From: Owenweeksia sp.
GTDB lineage: Bacteria; Bacteroidota; Bacteroidia; Flavobacteriales; Schleiferiaceae
NCBI GenBank assembly: GCA_028277105.1
Contig: JANQHO010000158.1
Location: forward strand, 1 to 60,620
Direction of reading: 5' to 3'
DNA: 60,620 nt
Both the position numbers and the translations under genes were made by a program. This document shows positions 42,156 to 53,593 of this stretch, piece by piece. The notes under the pieces are model-generated. The model made no database searches. It saw only the letters and a program-made list of their open reading frames with translations, and was not told the DNA's origin. How positions within the stretch are numbered: the first letter of the stretch is position 1; each line of letters opens with the position of its first letter.

Positions 42156-42704
42156 ATGGCCGATTCAGGTAAAAAATGGTATGCACTTCGGGCTATATCC
42201 GGACAGGAAAATAAGATAAAAGCTTATATAGAGGACGAAGTAGAATATGCGGGATTACAAGATTATCTCGGGCAGGTACTGGTTCCGACTGAAAAAGTAT
42301 ACCAGATAAGGAATGGAAAAAAGGTTAGCAAAGAAAGGAATTACATTCCAGGCTATATAATGGTTGAAGCTCATCTCGTAGGAGAATTAGTACATACTAT
42401 AAAAAACATAAATGGAGTAATAGGATTTCTGGGAGCCGAAAAAGGCGGAGATCCGGTTCCTTTGCGACAGGCTGAAGTAAATCGTTTACTGGGTAAAGTA
42501 GATGAACTTTCTGAATCTGATGAGCAGATTAATATACCTTTTGTAACTGGTGAAACGGTTAAGGTTATTGACGGACCTTTCAATGGCTTTACCGGTACAA
42601 TTGAAAAGATAAACGAAGAGAAGAGAAAACTTGAAGTGATGGTTAAGATATTCGGGAGAAAAACCCCTCTTGAATTATCTTATATGCAGGTAGAAAAAGA
42701 ATAG
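42156..42704 (+). CDS. nusG: transcription antitermination factor NusG
   Basis: This is a 182-residue protein with the NGN domain ('KWYALRAISGQENKIKAYIE' at the start, 'IPGYIMVEAHL' near 65) and a C-terminal KOW domain ('FVTGETVKVIDGPFNGFTG' near 127). It binds RNA polymerase and links it to Rho or the ribosome. The gene is in the secE-nusG-rplK order. A hairpin in the 74-base gap after it may be a ribosomal protein leader. Confidence 0.97.
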   Translation: MADSGKKWYALRAISGQENKIKAYIEDEVEYAGLQDYLGQVLVPTEKVYQIRNGKKVSKERNYIPGYIMVEAHLVGELVHTIKNINGVIGFLGAEKGGDPVPLRQAEVNRLLGKVDELSESDEQINIPFVTGETVKVIDGPFNGFTGTIEKINEEKRKLEVMVKIFGRKTPLELSYMQVEKE

Positions 42705-42716
42705 AGAATGTGAGCT

Positions 42717-42752
42717 CTGTAAATCCGGAAAAGCTTCCAGTCCGGTACACAG
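42717..42752 (+). promoter_or_regulatory. leader hairpin before rplK
   Basis: Nested pairs CTGT / ACAG and CCGGA / TCCGG form a stem-loop in the gap between nusG and rplK. Ribosomal protein L1 represses the L11-L1 operon through a leader at this place in E. coli, so this is a candidate L1 site. The sequence likeness to the 23S target was not tested. Confidence 0.45.
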
Positions 42753-42778
42753 TTTTAGATAAATAAAGAAAAGTAAAA

Positions 42779-43216
42779 ATGGCTAAAGAAGTAAGTGCTA
42801 TAATTAAGCTTCAGGTAAGAGGCGGTGCTGCAAATCCATCTCCCCCTGTTGGCCCGGCATTGGGTGCCAAAGGTGTGAATATTATGGAGTTTTGCAAGCA
42901 GTTCAACGCCCGTACCCAAGACAAGCAGGGTAAAGTACTTCCGGTAATCATTACCGTGTACATGGACAAGTCTTTTGACTTTGTTATTAAAACCCCACCT
43001 GCGGCCGTACAGTTAATGGAAGCTGCAAAAATTAAGAAAGGATCGCCCCAGTCCAACCTTCAGAAAGTTGGCAAAGTTAGCTGGGAACAGGTAAAAGTAA
43101 TTGCAGAAGATAAAATGCAGGATTTAAATGCTTTTACTGTGGAATCAGCCATGAATATGGTTGCCGGAACAGCTAGAAGCATGGGCATAACTATTACCGG
43201 AAACAAACCAGCTTAA
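42779..43216 (+). CDS. rplK: 50S ribosomal protein L11
   Basis: The 145-residue protein matches L11 of the GTPase centre. N-terminal '[21 protein letters not shown]' (split) with the thiostrepton-site prolines, '[13 protein letters not shown]' and the C-terminal RNA-binding '[20 protein letters not shown]' are all present. It begins with ATG and precedes rplA by 10 bases. Confidence 0.98.
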   Translation: MAKEVSAIIKLQVRGGAANPSPPVGPALGAKGVNIMEFCKQFNARTQDKQGKVLPVIITVYMDKSFDFVIKTPPAAVQLMEAAKIKKGSPQSNLQKVGKVSWEQVKVIAEDKMQDLNAFTVESAMNMVAGTARSMGITITGNKPA

Positions 43217-43226
43217 AGAGACAAAA

Positions 43227-43919
43227 ATGGCCGTAGTAAGTAAGAAAAGAAAGGACGCCCTGGCAAAAACTGAAAAGGATAAGAACTATTCTTTAGAAGA
43301 GGCCAGTGCATTGGTGAAAGATATCACCACTACCAAGTTTGATGCCTCCATTGATCTGGCAGTTCGTCTTGGTGTTGACCCTCGTAAAGCCAACCAGATG
43401 GTTCGTGGTGTGGTAACACTCCCCCACGGTACTGGTAAAGATGTTAAGGTTTTGGCTTTAGTTACCCCTGACAAAGAACAAGAAGCCAAGGATGCAGGTG
43501 CTGATTATGCAGGCCTGGATGAGTTCATTGAAAAAATAAAAGGGGGCTGGACAGATGTTGATGTGATTGTAACCATGCCTAGCGTTATGGGTAAAATAGG
43601 CCCTTTAGGGCGTATTCTTGGCCCTCGTGGTTTAATGCCTAATCCCAAAACAGGTACGGTAACCATGGATATAGCCAAAGCGGTATCAGATGTTAAGGCT
43701 GGTAAAATAGACTTTAAAGTTGACCGTTACGGAATTGTCCATGCTTCTGTTGGTAAGGCTTCTTTTGAGGCAAAAAAGATCAGGGAAAACGCAGAGGAGT
43801 TAATAAAAACCCTTATTCGCATGAAACCCTCTGCCGCCAAGGGAACCTACGTTAAAAGTATAAGCATGAGCAGTACCATGAGTCCCGGTATTGCCATTGA
43901 TTCCAAATCTGTTTCTTAA
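43227..43919 (+). CDS. rplA: 50S ribosomal protein L1
   Basis: The 230-residue protein matches L1 of the mobile stalk and likely translational repressor of its operon. Landmarks are '[21 protein letters not shown]' (split), '[20 protein letters not shown]' and '[12 protein letters not shown]'. It begins with ATG. It lies 11 bases before rplJ without a separate leader. Confidence 0.98.
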   Translation: MAVVSKKRKDALAKTEKDKNYSLEEASALVKDITTTKFDASIDLAVRLGVDPRKANQMVRGVVTLPHGTGKDVKVLALVTPDKEQEAKDAGADYAGLDEFIEKIKGGWTDVDVIVTMPSVMGKIGPLGRILGPRGLMPNPKTGTVTMDIAKAVSDVKAGKIDFKVDRYGIVHASVGKASFEAKKIRENAEELIKTLIRMKPSAAKGTYVKSISMSSTMSPGIAIDSKSVS

Positions 43920-43930
43920 TACTCAAAGAG

Positions 43931-44452
43931 ATGACAAGAGAAGAAAAAAACCAAGCTATAGATGATCTTACTGATGTATTAAAGGGTACGGATACTCTTT
44001 ATATAGCAGATATTGAGGGTCTGAATGCAGAACAAACTTCAAGCCTTCGCAGATTGTGTTTCAAGAATGATATCAAGATCAATATTGTAAAGAATACCCT
44101 TCTTAAGAAGGCGATGGAGCGCTCCGAAAAGAATTTTGAAGAGTTGTTCCCTATCCTTAAGGGTAATACTAGTATAATGGTGTCTGAAACGGGAAATGCT
44201 CCGGCCAAACTCATCAAAGAGTTTAGAAAGAAACAGGATAAGCCCGTCCTGAAAGGAGCTTTTGTTCAGGAAGCCATTTACATCGGTGATGATCAACTCG
44301 ATGCTCTTACCAAGCTTAAATCAAAGGATGAGCTTATCGGAGAGGTTATTACTCTGCTGCAATCTCCAGCCAAGAATGTTATTTCTGCCCTGCAAAGTAG
44401 CAGGAATACTCTTGGCGGCCTCTTGAAGGCACTGGAAGAGAGATCAGCATAA
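43931..44452 (+). CDS. rplJ: 50S ribosomal protein L10
   Basis: The 173-residue protein matches L10, which anchors the L7/L12 dimers. The N-terminal 23S-binding domain includes 'DTLYIADIEGLNAEQTSSLRR' (split) and 'IKINIVKNTLLKKAM'. The C-terminal helix that carries L12 dimers runs from about 140. Only 11 bases separate it from rplA, so the long L10 leader seen in E. coli is missing here. Confidence 0.97.
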   Translation: MTREEKNQAIDDLTDVLKGTDTLYIADIEGLNAEQTSSLRRLCFKNDIKINIVKNTLLKKAMERSEKNFEELFPILKGNTSIMVSETGNAPAKLIKEFRKKQDKPVLKGAFVQEAIYIGDDQLDALTKLKSKDELIGEVITLLQSPAKNVISALQSSRNTLGGLLKALEERSA

Positions 44453-44517
44453 TAGTTGTGTACGCACTCAGCTTCCATATATTAAGTGTTGTAATTTAAA
44501 TTTTAAAAGACCAAAAA

Positions 44518-44898
44518 ATGGCAGATATCAAAGAATTAGGCGATCAGTTAGTGAACCTTACCGTAAAGGAGGTTAGCGAACTGGCAGAATACCTGAAGCA
44601 AGAGCACGGTATTGAGCCAGCAGCAGCAGCCGTAGCAGTAGCCGGACCAGCAGCTGGTGGTGAAGGCGGTGACGCAGCTGAAGAAAAAACTGAATTTGAT
44701 GTAATCCTCAAAGCCGCTGGTGGTTCCAAGCTTGCTGTTGTCAAGCTTGTAAAAGAACTGACCGGCTTAGGATTAAAAGAAGCAAAAGGACTTGTTGATG
44801 GCGCACCCAGCCCGTTGAAGGAAGGAGTAGCCAAAGATGAAGCAGAAGCACTTAAATCTCAGCTTGAAGAAGCTGGTGCTGAAGTAGAGCTGAAATAA
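44518..44898 (+). CDS. rplL: 50S ribosomal protein L7/L12
   Basis: The 126-residue acidic stalk protein recruits translation factors. The N-terminal dimerisation helix '[20 protein letters not shown]', an Ala/Gly-rich hinge (about 36-55), and the C-terminal domain '[20 protein letters not shown]' are clear. A large hairpin follows before rpoB and may reduce RNA polymerase readthrough relative to the abundant L7/L12. Confidence 0.98.
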   Translation: MADIKELGDQLVNLTVKEVSELAEYLKQEHGIEPAAAAVAVAGPAAGGEGGDAAEEKTEFDVILKAAGGSKLAVVKLVKELTGLGLKEAKGLVDGAPSPLKEGVAKDEAEALKSQLEEAGAEVELK

Positions 44899-44921
44899 GC
44901 TTTACCTGCTTTCTTGAAACT

Positions 44922-44975
44922 GGTTTAGGTCTTTCCCCGCTTTAAACAGTGGGGCTAGGCCTAAACCCTTTTGTG
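44922..44975 (+). promoter_or_regulatory. putative attenuator between rplL and rpoB
   Basis: An 8-bp outer stem (GGTTTAGG / CCTAAACC) encloses a CCCC / GGGG inner stem (44922-44967), followed by CTTTTGTGTTT. The shape fits a partial terminator, matching the known rplL-rpoB attenuation in E. coli by position. Confidence 0.6.
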
Positions 44976-45004
44976 TTTAATTTAACTTTATTTCATTTTC
45001 TACA

Positions 45005-48000
45005 ATGTCTAACAATCCGGCCACCAAAAATCTTGGAGAAAGAATAAATTTTGCATCTATAAAAAATGCTTTTGATTATCCTGACTTTCTGGATATTCAA
45101 TTACAATCTTTCCAGGATTTTTTCCAACTAGACACTAAACCAGCAGACAGACAGGACGAAGGCTTATTCCGTACGTTTAGTGAAAATTTTCCCATAACTG
45201 ACGCCAGGAACCAGTTTGTACTGGAATTCCTGGATTATTTTATAGACCCGCCACGCTATTCCGAAGAAGAATGCATTGAAAGAGGATTGACCTTTAGCGT
45301 GCCGCTTAAAGCCAGACTGAAATTATATTGTACCGATCCTGAACACGAAGATTTTGAGACAATTGTACAGGATGTTTATCTCGGTTCAATACCCTATATG
45401 ACCCCCCGGGGTACTTTTATCATCAATGGTGCTGAAAGAATTGTAGTTTCCCAATTGCACCGTTCTCCCGGAGTTTTCTTCGGGCAAAGCTACCACGCCA
45501 ATGGAACCAAGCTCTATTCAGCCCGTATTATTCCTTTTAAAGGAAGCTGGATAGAATTTGCTACCGATATCAATAGCGTGATGTACGCTTACATCGATCG
45601 TAAGAAAAAATTACCTCTTACTACCCTGCTCCGCGCTATTGGGTATGAGAGGGATAAGGATATACTCGAGATTTTTGACCTGGCTGAAGAAGTAAAGGTT
45701 TCTAAATCAGGTTTGAAGAAAGTAATGGGTCGTAGACTGGCCGCCCGTGTACTTAAGACCTGGATTGAAGACTTTGTGGATGAAGATACTGGTGAAGTAG
45801 TATCCATTGAAAGGAATGAAGTGGTACTCGATCGGGATACTATTCTCGAAAAAGATCACATCGATGAGATTATGGATGCAGAAGTACAAACTATTCTTCT
45901 CCATAAAGAAGACATTGAAGCATCGGAATACTCCATTATTCACAATACTCTGCAGAAAGATCCAACCAACTCTGAAAAAGAAGCAGTAGAGCACATTTAT
46001 CGCCAGCTGAGAAATGCTGAGCCACCAGATGAAGAAACCGCTCGTGGTATTATCGACAAGCTTTTCTTCTCAGAGCAGCGTTATAACCTTGGAGAAGTTG
46101 GCCGTTACAGACTGAACAAAAAACTGGGCCTTGAGATTGCCGAAGATGTGCAGATACTCACCAAGGATGATATTCTGAGCATTGTGAAATATCTTATCGA
46201 GCTGATCAATTCCAAAGCAGAAGTAGATGATATAGACCACCTGAGTAACAGGAGGGTTCGTACCGTTGGGGAGCAATTGGCCAATCAGTTTGGCGTAGGT
46301 TTAGCCCGTATGGCACGTACTATTCGTGAGCGCATGAATGTCCGCGACAATGAGGTATTTACCCCTATAGATCTGATCAACGCTAAGACCTTGTCTTCCG
46401 TTATCAATTCTTTCTTTGGCACTAACCAATTATCTCAGTTCATGGATCAAACCAATCCCTTGTCTGAGATTACTCATAAAAGAAGGTTATCTGCTTTAGG
46501 GCCTGGTGGTCTTTCACGGGAAAGAGCCGGTTTTGAGGTTCGTGATGTTCACTATACTCACTACGGACGTCTATGTCCTATTGAAACACCGGAAGGGCCA
46601 AACATTGGGCTGATATCTTCCATGTGTGTTTACTCTAAGGTTAATAAAATGGGATTTCTTGAAACTCCTTATCGCAAAGTTGATAATGGTAAGGTAGACT
46701 TTTCACAAGATCCGGTTTACCTGAGTGCCGAGGAGGAGGAAGAAAAAGTAATTGCCCAGGCTAATGCCCCTGTTGCCGATAACGGAAATTTTGTCAATGA
46801 CAAGGTTAAAGCACGTGATGAAGCGGATTACCCATTAATAGAGCCTGATAAGATCGATTATATGGATGTATCACCTAACCAGATTGCATCTATTTCGGCT
46901 TCTTTGATCCCTTTTCTGGAGCATGATGATGCTAACCGTGCCTTGATGGGATCGAACATGATGCGCCAGGCTGTACCTCTGTTAAGACCGGATGCTCCGA
47001 TTGTAGGAACCGGGCTGGAAAGAAGAGTAGCTTCAGATAGCCGGGTGTTGATCAATGCTGAAGGGGATGGAGAAGTGGAATACGTTGATTCGGAAAAAAT
47101 TGTGATCCGATACGACCGCAATGAAGACGAAGAGTTAGTGAGTTTTGATGATGAATTTAAAACTTATAATCTCGTCAAGTTCCGCAAGACTAATCAAGGC
47201 ACATGTATTAATATTAATCCCATTGTTACCAAAGGTGAAAGAGTTACCAAAGGCCAAGTACTTTGTGAGGGTTACGCTACCGAAGGCGGAGAATTAGCAC
47301 TTGGCAGAAATATGCAGGTGGCCTTCATGCCCTGGAAAGGTTACAACTTTGAGGACGCTATCGTAATATCTGAAAAGGTAGTACGGGAAGATATCTTCAC
47401 CTCTATCCATATAGATGAATATTCACTGGAAGTAAGGGATACCAAATTAGGGGTTGAAGAACTAACTGCTGATATTCCTAACGTAAGTGAAGAAGCCACT
47501 AAAGACCTGGATGAAAATGGTATCATCAGAGTAGGGGCCGAAGTAAAACCCGGTGATATTTTAATTGGTAAGATAACCCCCAAAGGAGAGTCTGATCCCA
47601 CCCCGGAAGAAAAACTGCTCCGCGCCATTTTTGGTGATAAAGCAGGTGACGTTAAAGATGCGTCACTTAAAGCTTCCCCCTCATTGAATGGTGTGGTAAT
47701 AGATAAGAAGCTTTTCTCTCGTGCCATCAAGGATAAGAAAACACGCCTTAAGGATAAGGAAGAACTGGAAAGACTGGAAGAAGAGTTCAACATGAAAGTG
47801 GAGAACATTCGTCAGAAATTCCTTGAAAAGCTCAATATATTGGTAGCCGGTAAAACCAGCCAGGGAGTTAAAAACGACCTCAATGAAGAAGTGATTCCCA
47901 AGGGTACCAAGTTTACACAAAAGATACTGAATGGTATTGATGATTACACTCGCATTACTGGTGGAACCTGGACTACCGACAACGATAAGAACGAGCTTAT

Positions 48001-48829
48001 TGCCACTTTGATTCACAATTATAAAATCAAGGTGACAGATATAATGGGAGCCTATAAGCGCGAGAAGTTTACCATTAGCGTAGGTGATGAACTCCCTGCC
48101 GGTATTGTTAAAATGGCCAAGGTTTACATTGCCAAAAAACGCAAGCTCAAAGTAGGGGATAAAATGGCGGGACGCCATGGTAACAAAGGTATTGTGGCCC
48201 GTATCGTTCGCCAGGAAGATATGCCTTTCCTGGAAGACGGAACCCCTGTTGATATTGTGCTGAATCCATTGGGTGTACCTTCCCGTATGAATATCGGTCA
48301 GATTTATGAAACCGTATTGGGTTGGGCCGGTAAGAAATTAGGTAGAAAATACGGTACCCCAATTTTTGACGGGGCATCCATTGATGATATTAATAAACTG
48401 ACAGACGAGGCCGGTATACCCCGTTTTGGTCACACCTATTTGTATGATGGAGGTACCGGTGAACGTTTTCACCAGGCAGCCACGGTAGGTGTTATTTATA
48501 TGCTTAAACTTGGCCACATGGTTGACGATAAGATGCACGCTCGTTCTATTGGTCCTTATTCACTGATCACACAGCAACCTTTGGGTGGTAAAGCCCAATT
48601 CGGAGGTCAGCGTTTTGGTGAGATGGAGGTTTGGGCCCTCGAAGCCTTTGGCGCTTCCAATATCCTGCGTGAGATTCTGACGGTTAAGTCAGATGATGTG
48701 GTAGGTAGGGCTAAGACCTATGAAACTATAGTTAAAGGAGAGCCTATGCCTGAACCAGGTATTCCTGAGTCATTCAATGTATTGTTACATGAATTGAATG
48801 GCCTTGGCTTGAAGATCACTTTGGACTAA
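45005..48829 (+). CDS. rpoB: RNA polymerase beta subunit
   Basis: The 1274-residue catalytic subunit of RNA polymerase is complete. The rifampicin pocket near residues 476-505 reads '[20 protein letters not shown]' followed by 'RLSALGPGG', with the sensitive-type Q, D, H, R and S residues, so no common resistance change is visible. Further landmarks are '[16 protein letters not shown]', '[12 protein letters not shown]' and the C-terminal '[20 protein letters not shown]'. It begins with ATG after a 106-base gap holding a putative attenuator. It lies 31 bases before rpoC. Confidence 0.98.
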   Translation: MSNNPATKNLGERINFASIKNAFDYPDFLDIQLQSFQDFFQLDTKPADRQDEGLFRTFSENFPITDARNQFVLEFLDYFIDPPRYSEEECIERGLTFSVPLKARLKLYCTDPEHEDFETIVQDVYLGSIPYMTPRGTFIINGAERIVVSQLHRSPGVFFGQSYHANGTKLYSARIIPFKGSWIEFATDINSVMYAYIDRKKKLPLTTLLRAIGYERDKDILEIFDLAEEVKVSKSGLKKVMGRRLAARVLKTWIEDFVDEDTGEVVSIERNEVVLDRDTILEKDHIDEIMDAEVQTILLHKEDIEASEYSIIHNTLQKDPTNSEKEAVEHIYRQLRNAEPPDEETARGIIDKLFFSEQRYNLGEVGRYRLNKKLGLEIAEDVQILTKDDILSIVKYLIELINSKAEVDDIDHLSNRRVRTVGEQLANQFGVGLARMARTIRERMNVRDNEVFTPIDLINAKTLSSVINSFFGTNQLSQFMDQTNPLSEITHKRRLSALGPGGLSRERAGFEVRDVHYTHYGRLCPIETPEGPNIGLISSMCVYSKVNKMGFLETPYRKVDNGKVDFSQDPVYLSAEEEEEKVIAQANAPVADNGNFVNDKVKARDEADYPLIEPDKIDYMDVSPNQIASISASLIPFLEHDDANRALMGSNMMRQAVPLLRPDAPIVGTGLERRVASDSRVLINAEGDGEVEYVDSEKIVIRYDRNEDEELVSFDDEFKTYNLVKFRKTNQGTCININPIVTKGERVTKGQVLCEGYATEGGELALGRNMQVAFMPWKGYNFEDAIVISEKVVREDIFTSIHIDEYSLEVRDTKLGVEELTADIPNVSEEATKDLDENGIIRVGAEVKPGDILIGKITPKGESDPTPEEKLLRAIFGDKAGDVKDASLKASPSLNGVVIDKKLFSRAIKDKKTRLKDKEELERLEEEFNMKVENIRQKFLEKLNILVAGKTSQGVKNDLNEEVIPKGTKFTQKILNGIDDYTRITGGTWTTDNDKNELIATLIHNYKIKVTDIMGAYKREKFTISVGDELPAGIVKMAKVYIAKKRKLKVGDKMAGRHGNKGIVARIVRQEDMPFLEDGTPVDIVLNPLGVPSRMNIGQIYETVLGWAGKKLGRKYGTPIFDGASIDDINKLTDEAGIPRFGHTYLYDGGTGERFHQAATVGVIYMLKLGHMVDDKMHARSIGPYSLITQQPLGGKAQFGGQRFGEMEVWALEAFGASNILREILTVKSDDVVGRAKTYETIVKGEPMPEPGIPESFNVLLHELNGLGLKITLD

Positions 48830-48860
48830 CCATTTTATAAGAACTTAATTTTTCCGATAC

Positions 48861-51800
48861 ATGACTTTAAGGAAAACAGATAAAAACAATTATAATAGTA
48901 ATTTTCAAAGCATTACTATAAGCCTGGCTTCTCCCGAGAGCCTTCTGGAGAAATCTTATGGTGAGGTTTTGAAACCAGAAACTATCAACTACCGTACTCA
49001 CAAGCCAGAAAGGGATGGTCTTTTTTGTGAAAGGATATTCGGGCCGGTAAAAGACTACGAATGTGCTTGTGGTAAGTACAAACGTATCCGTTACAAAGGT
49101 ATTGTATGCGACCGCTGCGGAGTGGAAGTTACCGAGAAAAAAGTTAGAAGGGAACGGGTAGGTCATATAAACCTGGTAGTTCCGGTAGCTCATATCTGGT
49201 ATTTTAAGTCTTTACCTAACAAAATAGGCTATCTCCTAGGTCTTCCCACCAAAAAGCTCGATATGATCATTTACTACGAGCGCTATGTGGTGATACAGGC
49301 CGGAAATGCTACTCATCCTGATGGTACTCCACTTAATTACATGGAATACCTGACTGAAGAAGAGTACCTTGAGATATTGGATCGCCTGCCCAGTGAAAAT
49401 CATTACCTGGACGATAGCGACCCAAATAAATTTATCGCTAAAATGGGGGCTGAGGCACTCATCGAGTTGCTTTCCCGTTTGGATCTAGACCAGCTTTCTT
49501 ACGACCTCCGTCATAAAGCCAATACGGAAACTTCTCAGCAAAGGAAACAAGAGGCCTTAAAACGTCTTCAGGTAGTAGAGGCTTTCCGCGATGCCAATAC
49601 CCGTATTGAGAACCGGCCTGAATGGATGATCGTTAAGGTAGTACCGGTTATCCCCCCTGAATTGCGTCCCCTGGTTCCTCTGGACGGAGGTCGTTTTGCA
49701 ACTTCCGACCTTAATGATCTGTACCGCAGGGTAATCATCAGGAATAACCGTTTGAAGAGATTGCTGGAGATCAAGGCTCCTGAGGTGATCCTTAGAAATG
49801 AGAAAAGAATGCTGCAGGAAGCGGTTGATTCGCTTTTTGACAACACCCGTAAGTCCAGTGCTGTTAAAACGGATAGCAACCGGGCGCTTAAATCCCTTTC
49901 CGATTCTTTGAAAGGTAAGCAAGGTCGTTTCCGTCAAAACCTCTTAGGAAAAAGGGTTGACTATTCTGCCCGTTCAGTTATTGTTGTAGGGCCTGAATTG
50001 AAACTCCACGAATGTGGTTTGCCTAAAAACATGGCAGCCGAACTGTTCAAACCTTTTATCGTTCGCAAGCTGATCGAAAGAGGGATCGTTAAAACGGTAA
50101 AATCTGCCAAAAAGATCATTGATAAGAGAGAGCCGGTAGTTTGGGATATCCTCGAAAATGTTATGAAAGGGCACCCCGTTCTGCTTAACCGTGCTCCGAC
50201 TCTTCACCGTTTAGGTATTCAGGCGTTTCAGCCCAAGCTGATCGAAGGTAAAGCTATTCAGCTTCACCCCTTGGCCTGTACAGCTTTTAACGCTGACTTT
50301 GACGGTGATCAGATGGCAGTTCACCTGCCTTTAGGATCGGCCGCTATCCTGGAAGCACAGATATTGATGTTGGCTTCTCATAATATTTTGAACCCGGCCA
50401 ACGGTTCACCTATTGCCGTTCCTTCTCAGGACATGGTACTGGGGCTTTACTATATGACCAAAGCTAAACCCAGCACCGATGATATGAAGGTAAAAGGCGA
50501 AGGGCTGACTTTTTACTCTGCCGAAGAATTGATGATCGCCTATAATGAAGGAAGGGTAGATCTCAATGCCGAGGTAAGGGTAAGAGGCCGGGTTGAGGAA
50601 GATGGTGAAATGAAGATCAAACTGATCGATACCAGTGCCGGTAGAGTGATCTTTAATACAGTAGTGCCGGAATCAGTGCCTTTTATCAATGAAGTACTGA
50701 CCAAAAAAGCTCTGCGTGAGATCATTGCCATGATCCTCAAAAAAACAGATATACCCACTACTGCCGATTTCCTGGATAACATCAAGTCATTGGGCTACAA
50801 TAATGCGTTCAGAGGAGGCTTGTCCTTTAGCCTGGGTGATATTATTATTCCGCAGGAAAAAGAAGACCTTATTAAGAGTGCCGAGGAGCAGATAGAAAGC
50901 ATTTTGGCCAGCTATAATATGGGTCTTATCACCAATAATGAGCGTTACAATCAGGTAATTGATGTTTGGACTACTACCAATGCTCAGCTTACCGAAAGAG
51001 CGATGCATCACTTAAGAACTGATCGCCAGGGCTTCAATCCCATATTTATGATGCTTGATTCCGGAGCGCGTGGTTCTAAAGAACAGATCCGCCAGCTTTC
51101 AGGTATGCGTGGTTTGATGGCCAAACCTCAGAAATCGGGTTCATCAGGAGGAGAAATTATTGAAAACCCTATTATTTCTAACTTTAAAGAGGGTCTTTCT
51201 ATTCTGGAGTATTTTATCTCTACTCACGGTGCGCGTAAAGGTTTGGCTGATACAGCCCTTAAGACAGCGGATGCTGGTTACCTTACCCGCAGGTTGGTTG
51301 ATGTTGCCCAGGATGTGATTATCAATGAAGAAGACTGTGGTACACTGAGAGGATTAGAGGTTACCGCTCTCAAGAAAAATGAAGAGATAGTAGAGCCTCT
51401 CTACGACAGGATATTGGGCCGTACATCATTACACGATGTTACCGATCCAGTTTCCGGAGAATTGTATGTAAGATCAGGAGATGTAATTACAGAAGTAATT
51501 GCCCGCAAAATAGAAGAATCCGCCATTCAAATGGTAGAGGTCCGTTCTGCACTAACCTGTGAATCGGTAAAAGGTATTTGTGCCAAATGTTATGGAAGAA
51601 ACCTGGCCACCGGCAAGAAAGTACAAAAAGGCGAGGCAGTAGGTGTTATAGCTGCTCAATCTATCGGTGAACCCGGAACACAGCTTACTCTCCGTACCTT
51701 CCACGTGGGTGGTACTGCCGGTAACGTTGCCGAAGAGTCATCTATCATGGCCAAATTTGACGGTAAGATAGACTTTGAAGAGCTGCGTACCGTAAAAGGA

Positions 51801-53180
51801 GAAGACAACGAAGGTAATCAGGTTGATGTTGTGATCGGTCGTACAGCTGAAATGAAGTTGATCGATGAAAAGACTGGTATCACCTTGGCGACCAATAATG
51901 TACCCTATGGTTCTTTCTTAAGGGTGAATGACGGTGACAAATTGAAGAAAGGCGATGTAATTTGCGAATGGGACCCTTACAATGCTGTTATCATCTCTGA
52001 AACTGCCGGTACTATCAAGTTTTCCGATATAGAACAAGGCGTTACCTATCGTGTGGAGATTGATGAGCAAACTGGTTTTATGGAAAAAGTGATCAACGAA
52101 ACCCGTAATAAAAAGCTCATTCCTACTATATACATTGTAGACGGAGATGGTAAAGAACTTAAACACTATACCCTTCCCGTTGGGGCACACATTATAGTAG
52201 AAGAAGGCGATAAGATCAAAGCCGGTAAGACACTGGTTAAGATTCCTCGTAAATCGGCCAAGGCTGGTGATATTACAGGTGGCCTTCCCCGGGTTACAGA
52301 ACTATTTGAAGCCCGTAATCCTTCCAATCCGGCTGTAGTATCTGAAATTGACGGAGTGGTATCTTATGGAAAGATCAAGCGTGGTAATCGTGAGATCATT
52401 GTAGAAAGCCGTACCGGTGAGGTGAAAAAATATTTGATCAACCTCAGTAAGCAGATACTTGTTCAGGAAAACGATTACGTACGTGCTGGTATGCCTTTGT
52501 CTGACGGAGCTATTACTCCTTCTGATATTCTAGCTATCCAGGGCCCCAACCGTGTTCAGGAATATCTTGTAAACGAGGTTCAGGAAGTATACCGTCTCCA
52601 GGGTGTGAAGATCAACGATAAGCACTTTGAGGTGATTGTTCGCCAGATGATGCGTAAGGTTGAGATACAGGATCCGGGTGATACTACCTTCCTTGAGGGT
52701 AATCTGGTTCACAAAGATGATTTTATCACGCAAAATGACTGGATATTCGACAAGAAAGTTGTGGTAGATGCCGGTGAATCCGATGAACTGAAGCAGGGAC
52801 AGATCATTACAGCCCGCAGATTGCGCGATGAGAACTCCAAGCTTCGCAGAGCAGATAAAAAGCTGGCAGAAGCACGTGATGCCCAGCCTGCCACCGCTAA
52901 ACCTGTACTGCAAGGTATAACAAGAGCTTCGCTTCAAACCAAGTCATTCATTTCGGCAGCTTCTTTCCAGGAAACTACTAAGGTTCTTAATGAAGCAGCT
53001 GTAAATGGCAAACGCGATACGCTTGAAGGATTGAAAGAGAACGTTATCGTTGGACATAAAATTCCCGCAGGTACCGGCCTTAAGGAATACGATAAGATCA
53101 TTGTTGGTTCAAATGAGGATTATGAAAAACTCAAAGAGAGCCACAGTGTTGAAGAAGAAGTAGAAGAAGTAAAAAGCTAG
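48861..53180 (+). CDS. rpoC: RNA polymerase beta' subunit
   Basis: The 1439-residue catalytic subunit of RNA polymerase is complete. The N-terminal zinc site has '[20 protein letters not shown]'; the Mg2+ motif '[15 protein letters not shown]' is near 477. The bridge helix and trigger-loop regions and a second zinc-site '[13 protein letters not shown]' (about 895) are present. The C-terminal Glu-rich tail '[10 protein letters not shown]' is of the Bacteroidota kind. It ends 2 bases before the DUF3467 gene. Confidence 0.98.
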   Translation: MTLRKTDKNNYNSNFQSITISLASPESLLEKSYGEVLKPETINYRTHKPERDGLFCERIFGPVKDYECACGKYKRIRYKGIVCDRCGVEVTEKKVRRERVGHINLVVPVAHIWYFKSLPNKIGYLLGLPTKKLDMIIYYERYVVIQAGNATHPDGTPLNYMEYLTEEEYLEILDRLPSENHYLDDSDPNKFIAKMGAEALIELLSRLDLDQLSYDLRHKANTETSQQRKQEALKRLQVVEAFRDANTRIENRPEWMIVKVVPVIPPELRPLVPLDGGRFATSDLNDLYRRVIIRNNRLKRLLEIKAPEVILRNEKRMLQEAVDSLFDNTRKSSAVKTDSNRALKSLSDSLKGKQGRFRQNLLGKRVDYSARSVIVVGPELKLHECGLPKNMAAELFKPFIVRKLIERGIVKTVKSAKKIIDKREPVVWDILENVMKGHPVLLNRAPTLHRLGIQAFQPKLIEGKAIQLHPLACTAFNADFDGDQMAVHLPLGSAAILEAQILMLASHNILNPANGSPIAVPSQDMVLGLYYMTKAKPSTDDMKVKGEGLTFYSAEELMIAYNEGRVDLNAEVRVRGRVEEDGEMKIKLIDTSAGRVIFNTVVPESVPFINEVLTKKALREIIAMILKKTDIPTTADFLDNIKSLGYNNAFRGGLSFSLGDIIIPQEKEDLIKSAEEQIESILASYNMGLITNNERYNQVIDVWTTTNAQLTERAMHHLRTDRQGFNPIFMMLDSGARGSKEQIRQLSGMRGLMAKPQKSGSSGGEIIENPIISNFKEGLSILEYFISTHGARKGLADTALKTADAGYLTRRLVDVAQDVIINEEDCGTLRGLEVTALKKNEEIVEPLYDRILGRTSLHDVTDPVSGELYVRSGDVITEVIARKIEESAIQMVEVRSALTCESVKGICAKCYGRNLATGKKVQKGEAVGVIAAQSIGEPGTQLTLRTFHVGGTAGNVAEESSIMAKFDGKIDFEELRTVKGEDNEGNQVDVVIGRTAEMKLIDEKTGITLATNNVPYGSFLRVNDGDKLKKGDVICEWDPYNAVIISETAGTIKFSDIEQGVTYRVEIDEQTGFMEKVINETRNKKLIPTIYIVDGDGKELKHYTLPVGAHIIVEEGDKIKAGKTLVKIPRKSAKAGDITGGLPRVTELFEARNPSNPAVVSEIDGVVSYGKIKRGNREIIVESRTGEVKKYLINLSKQILVQENDYVRAGMPLSDGAITPSDILAIQGPNRVQEYLVNEVQEVYRLQGVKINDKHFEVIVRQMMRKVEIQDPGDTTFLEGNLVHKDDFITQNDWIFDKKVVVDAGESDELKQGQIITARRLRDENSKLRRADKKLAEARDAQPATAKPVLQGITRASLQTKSFISAASFQETTKVLNEAAVNGKRDTLEGLKENVIVGHKIPAGTGLKEYDKIIVGSNEDYEKLKESHSVEEEVEEVKS

Positions 53181-53182
53181 TT

Positions 53183-53503
53183 ATGGCCGAACAAAACCAG
53201 CCACCCAAAGAAGGACAGATCAGCCTGGAACTGAATGAGGAGATAGCGGAAGGTATCTATTCCAATTTAGCTATTATCAATCATTCAGCCAGTGAATTTG
53301 TCTTGGATTTTGTAAAGATCATGCCTGGTGTGCCTAAAGCCAGGGTTAAATCCCGTATTGTTTTAACCCCTCAACACGCCAAGCGTTTTTTGCGGGCCCT
53401 ACAGGAAAATGTAAACCGCTTTGAAGGCCAGCATGGAGAGATCAAAGACGTAGAACAGCCTCAAATCCCACTGAACTTTGGTGGCCCTGCAGGCCAGGCC
53501 TGA
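53183..53503 (+). CDS. DUF3467 protein
   Basis: This is a 106-residue protein of the DUF3467 family. Text such as 'YSNLAIINHSASEFVLDFVKI' (split), 'MPGVPKARVKSRIVLTPQHAKR' (split) and the helix 'FLRALQENVNRFE' is typical. The function is unknown. Position directly after rpoC (2-base gap) is common in the phylum, so it may act with RNA polymerase or in nucleic-acid processes; this is inference from gene order. It starts with ATG and is followed by a strong terminator that ends the superoperon. Confidence 0.88.
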   Translation: MAEQNQPPKEGQISLELNEEIAEGIYSNLAIINHSASEFVLDFVKIMPGVPKARVKSRIVLTPQHAKRFLRALQENVNRFEGQHGEIKDVEQPQIPLNFGGPAGQA

Positions 53504-53527
53504 TAAACTGGGAAAATAGATTGGTTA

Positions 53528-53557
53528 AAACCCGCTTATTATAAGCGGGTTTTTTAT
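53528..53557 (+). terminator. terminator of the rpoBC superoperon
   Basis: A 10-bp stem (AACCCGCTTA / TAAGCGGGTT with a 3-base loop) is followed by TTTTTATTAT, 25 bases after the DUF3467 stop codon. It is a classic intrinsic terminator. Confidence 0.92.
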
Positions 53558-53593
53558 TATCTGGCCTGATAAAAATCATGTTAAAAAAATATA

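Noticed and set aside
47341-48178. Minus-strand frames opposite rpoB
   Set aside because: They are antisense shadows; Ser- and Phe-rich translations mirror the codon use of rpoB.
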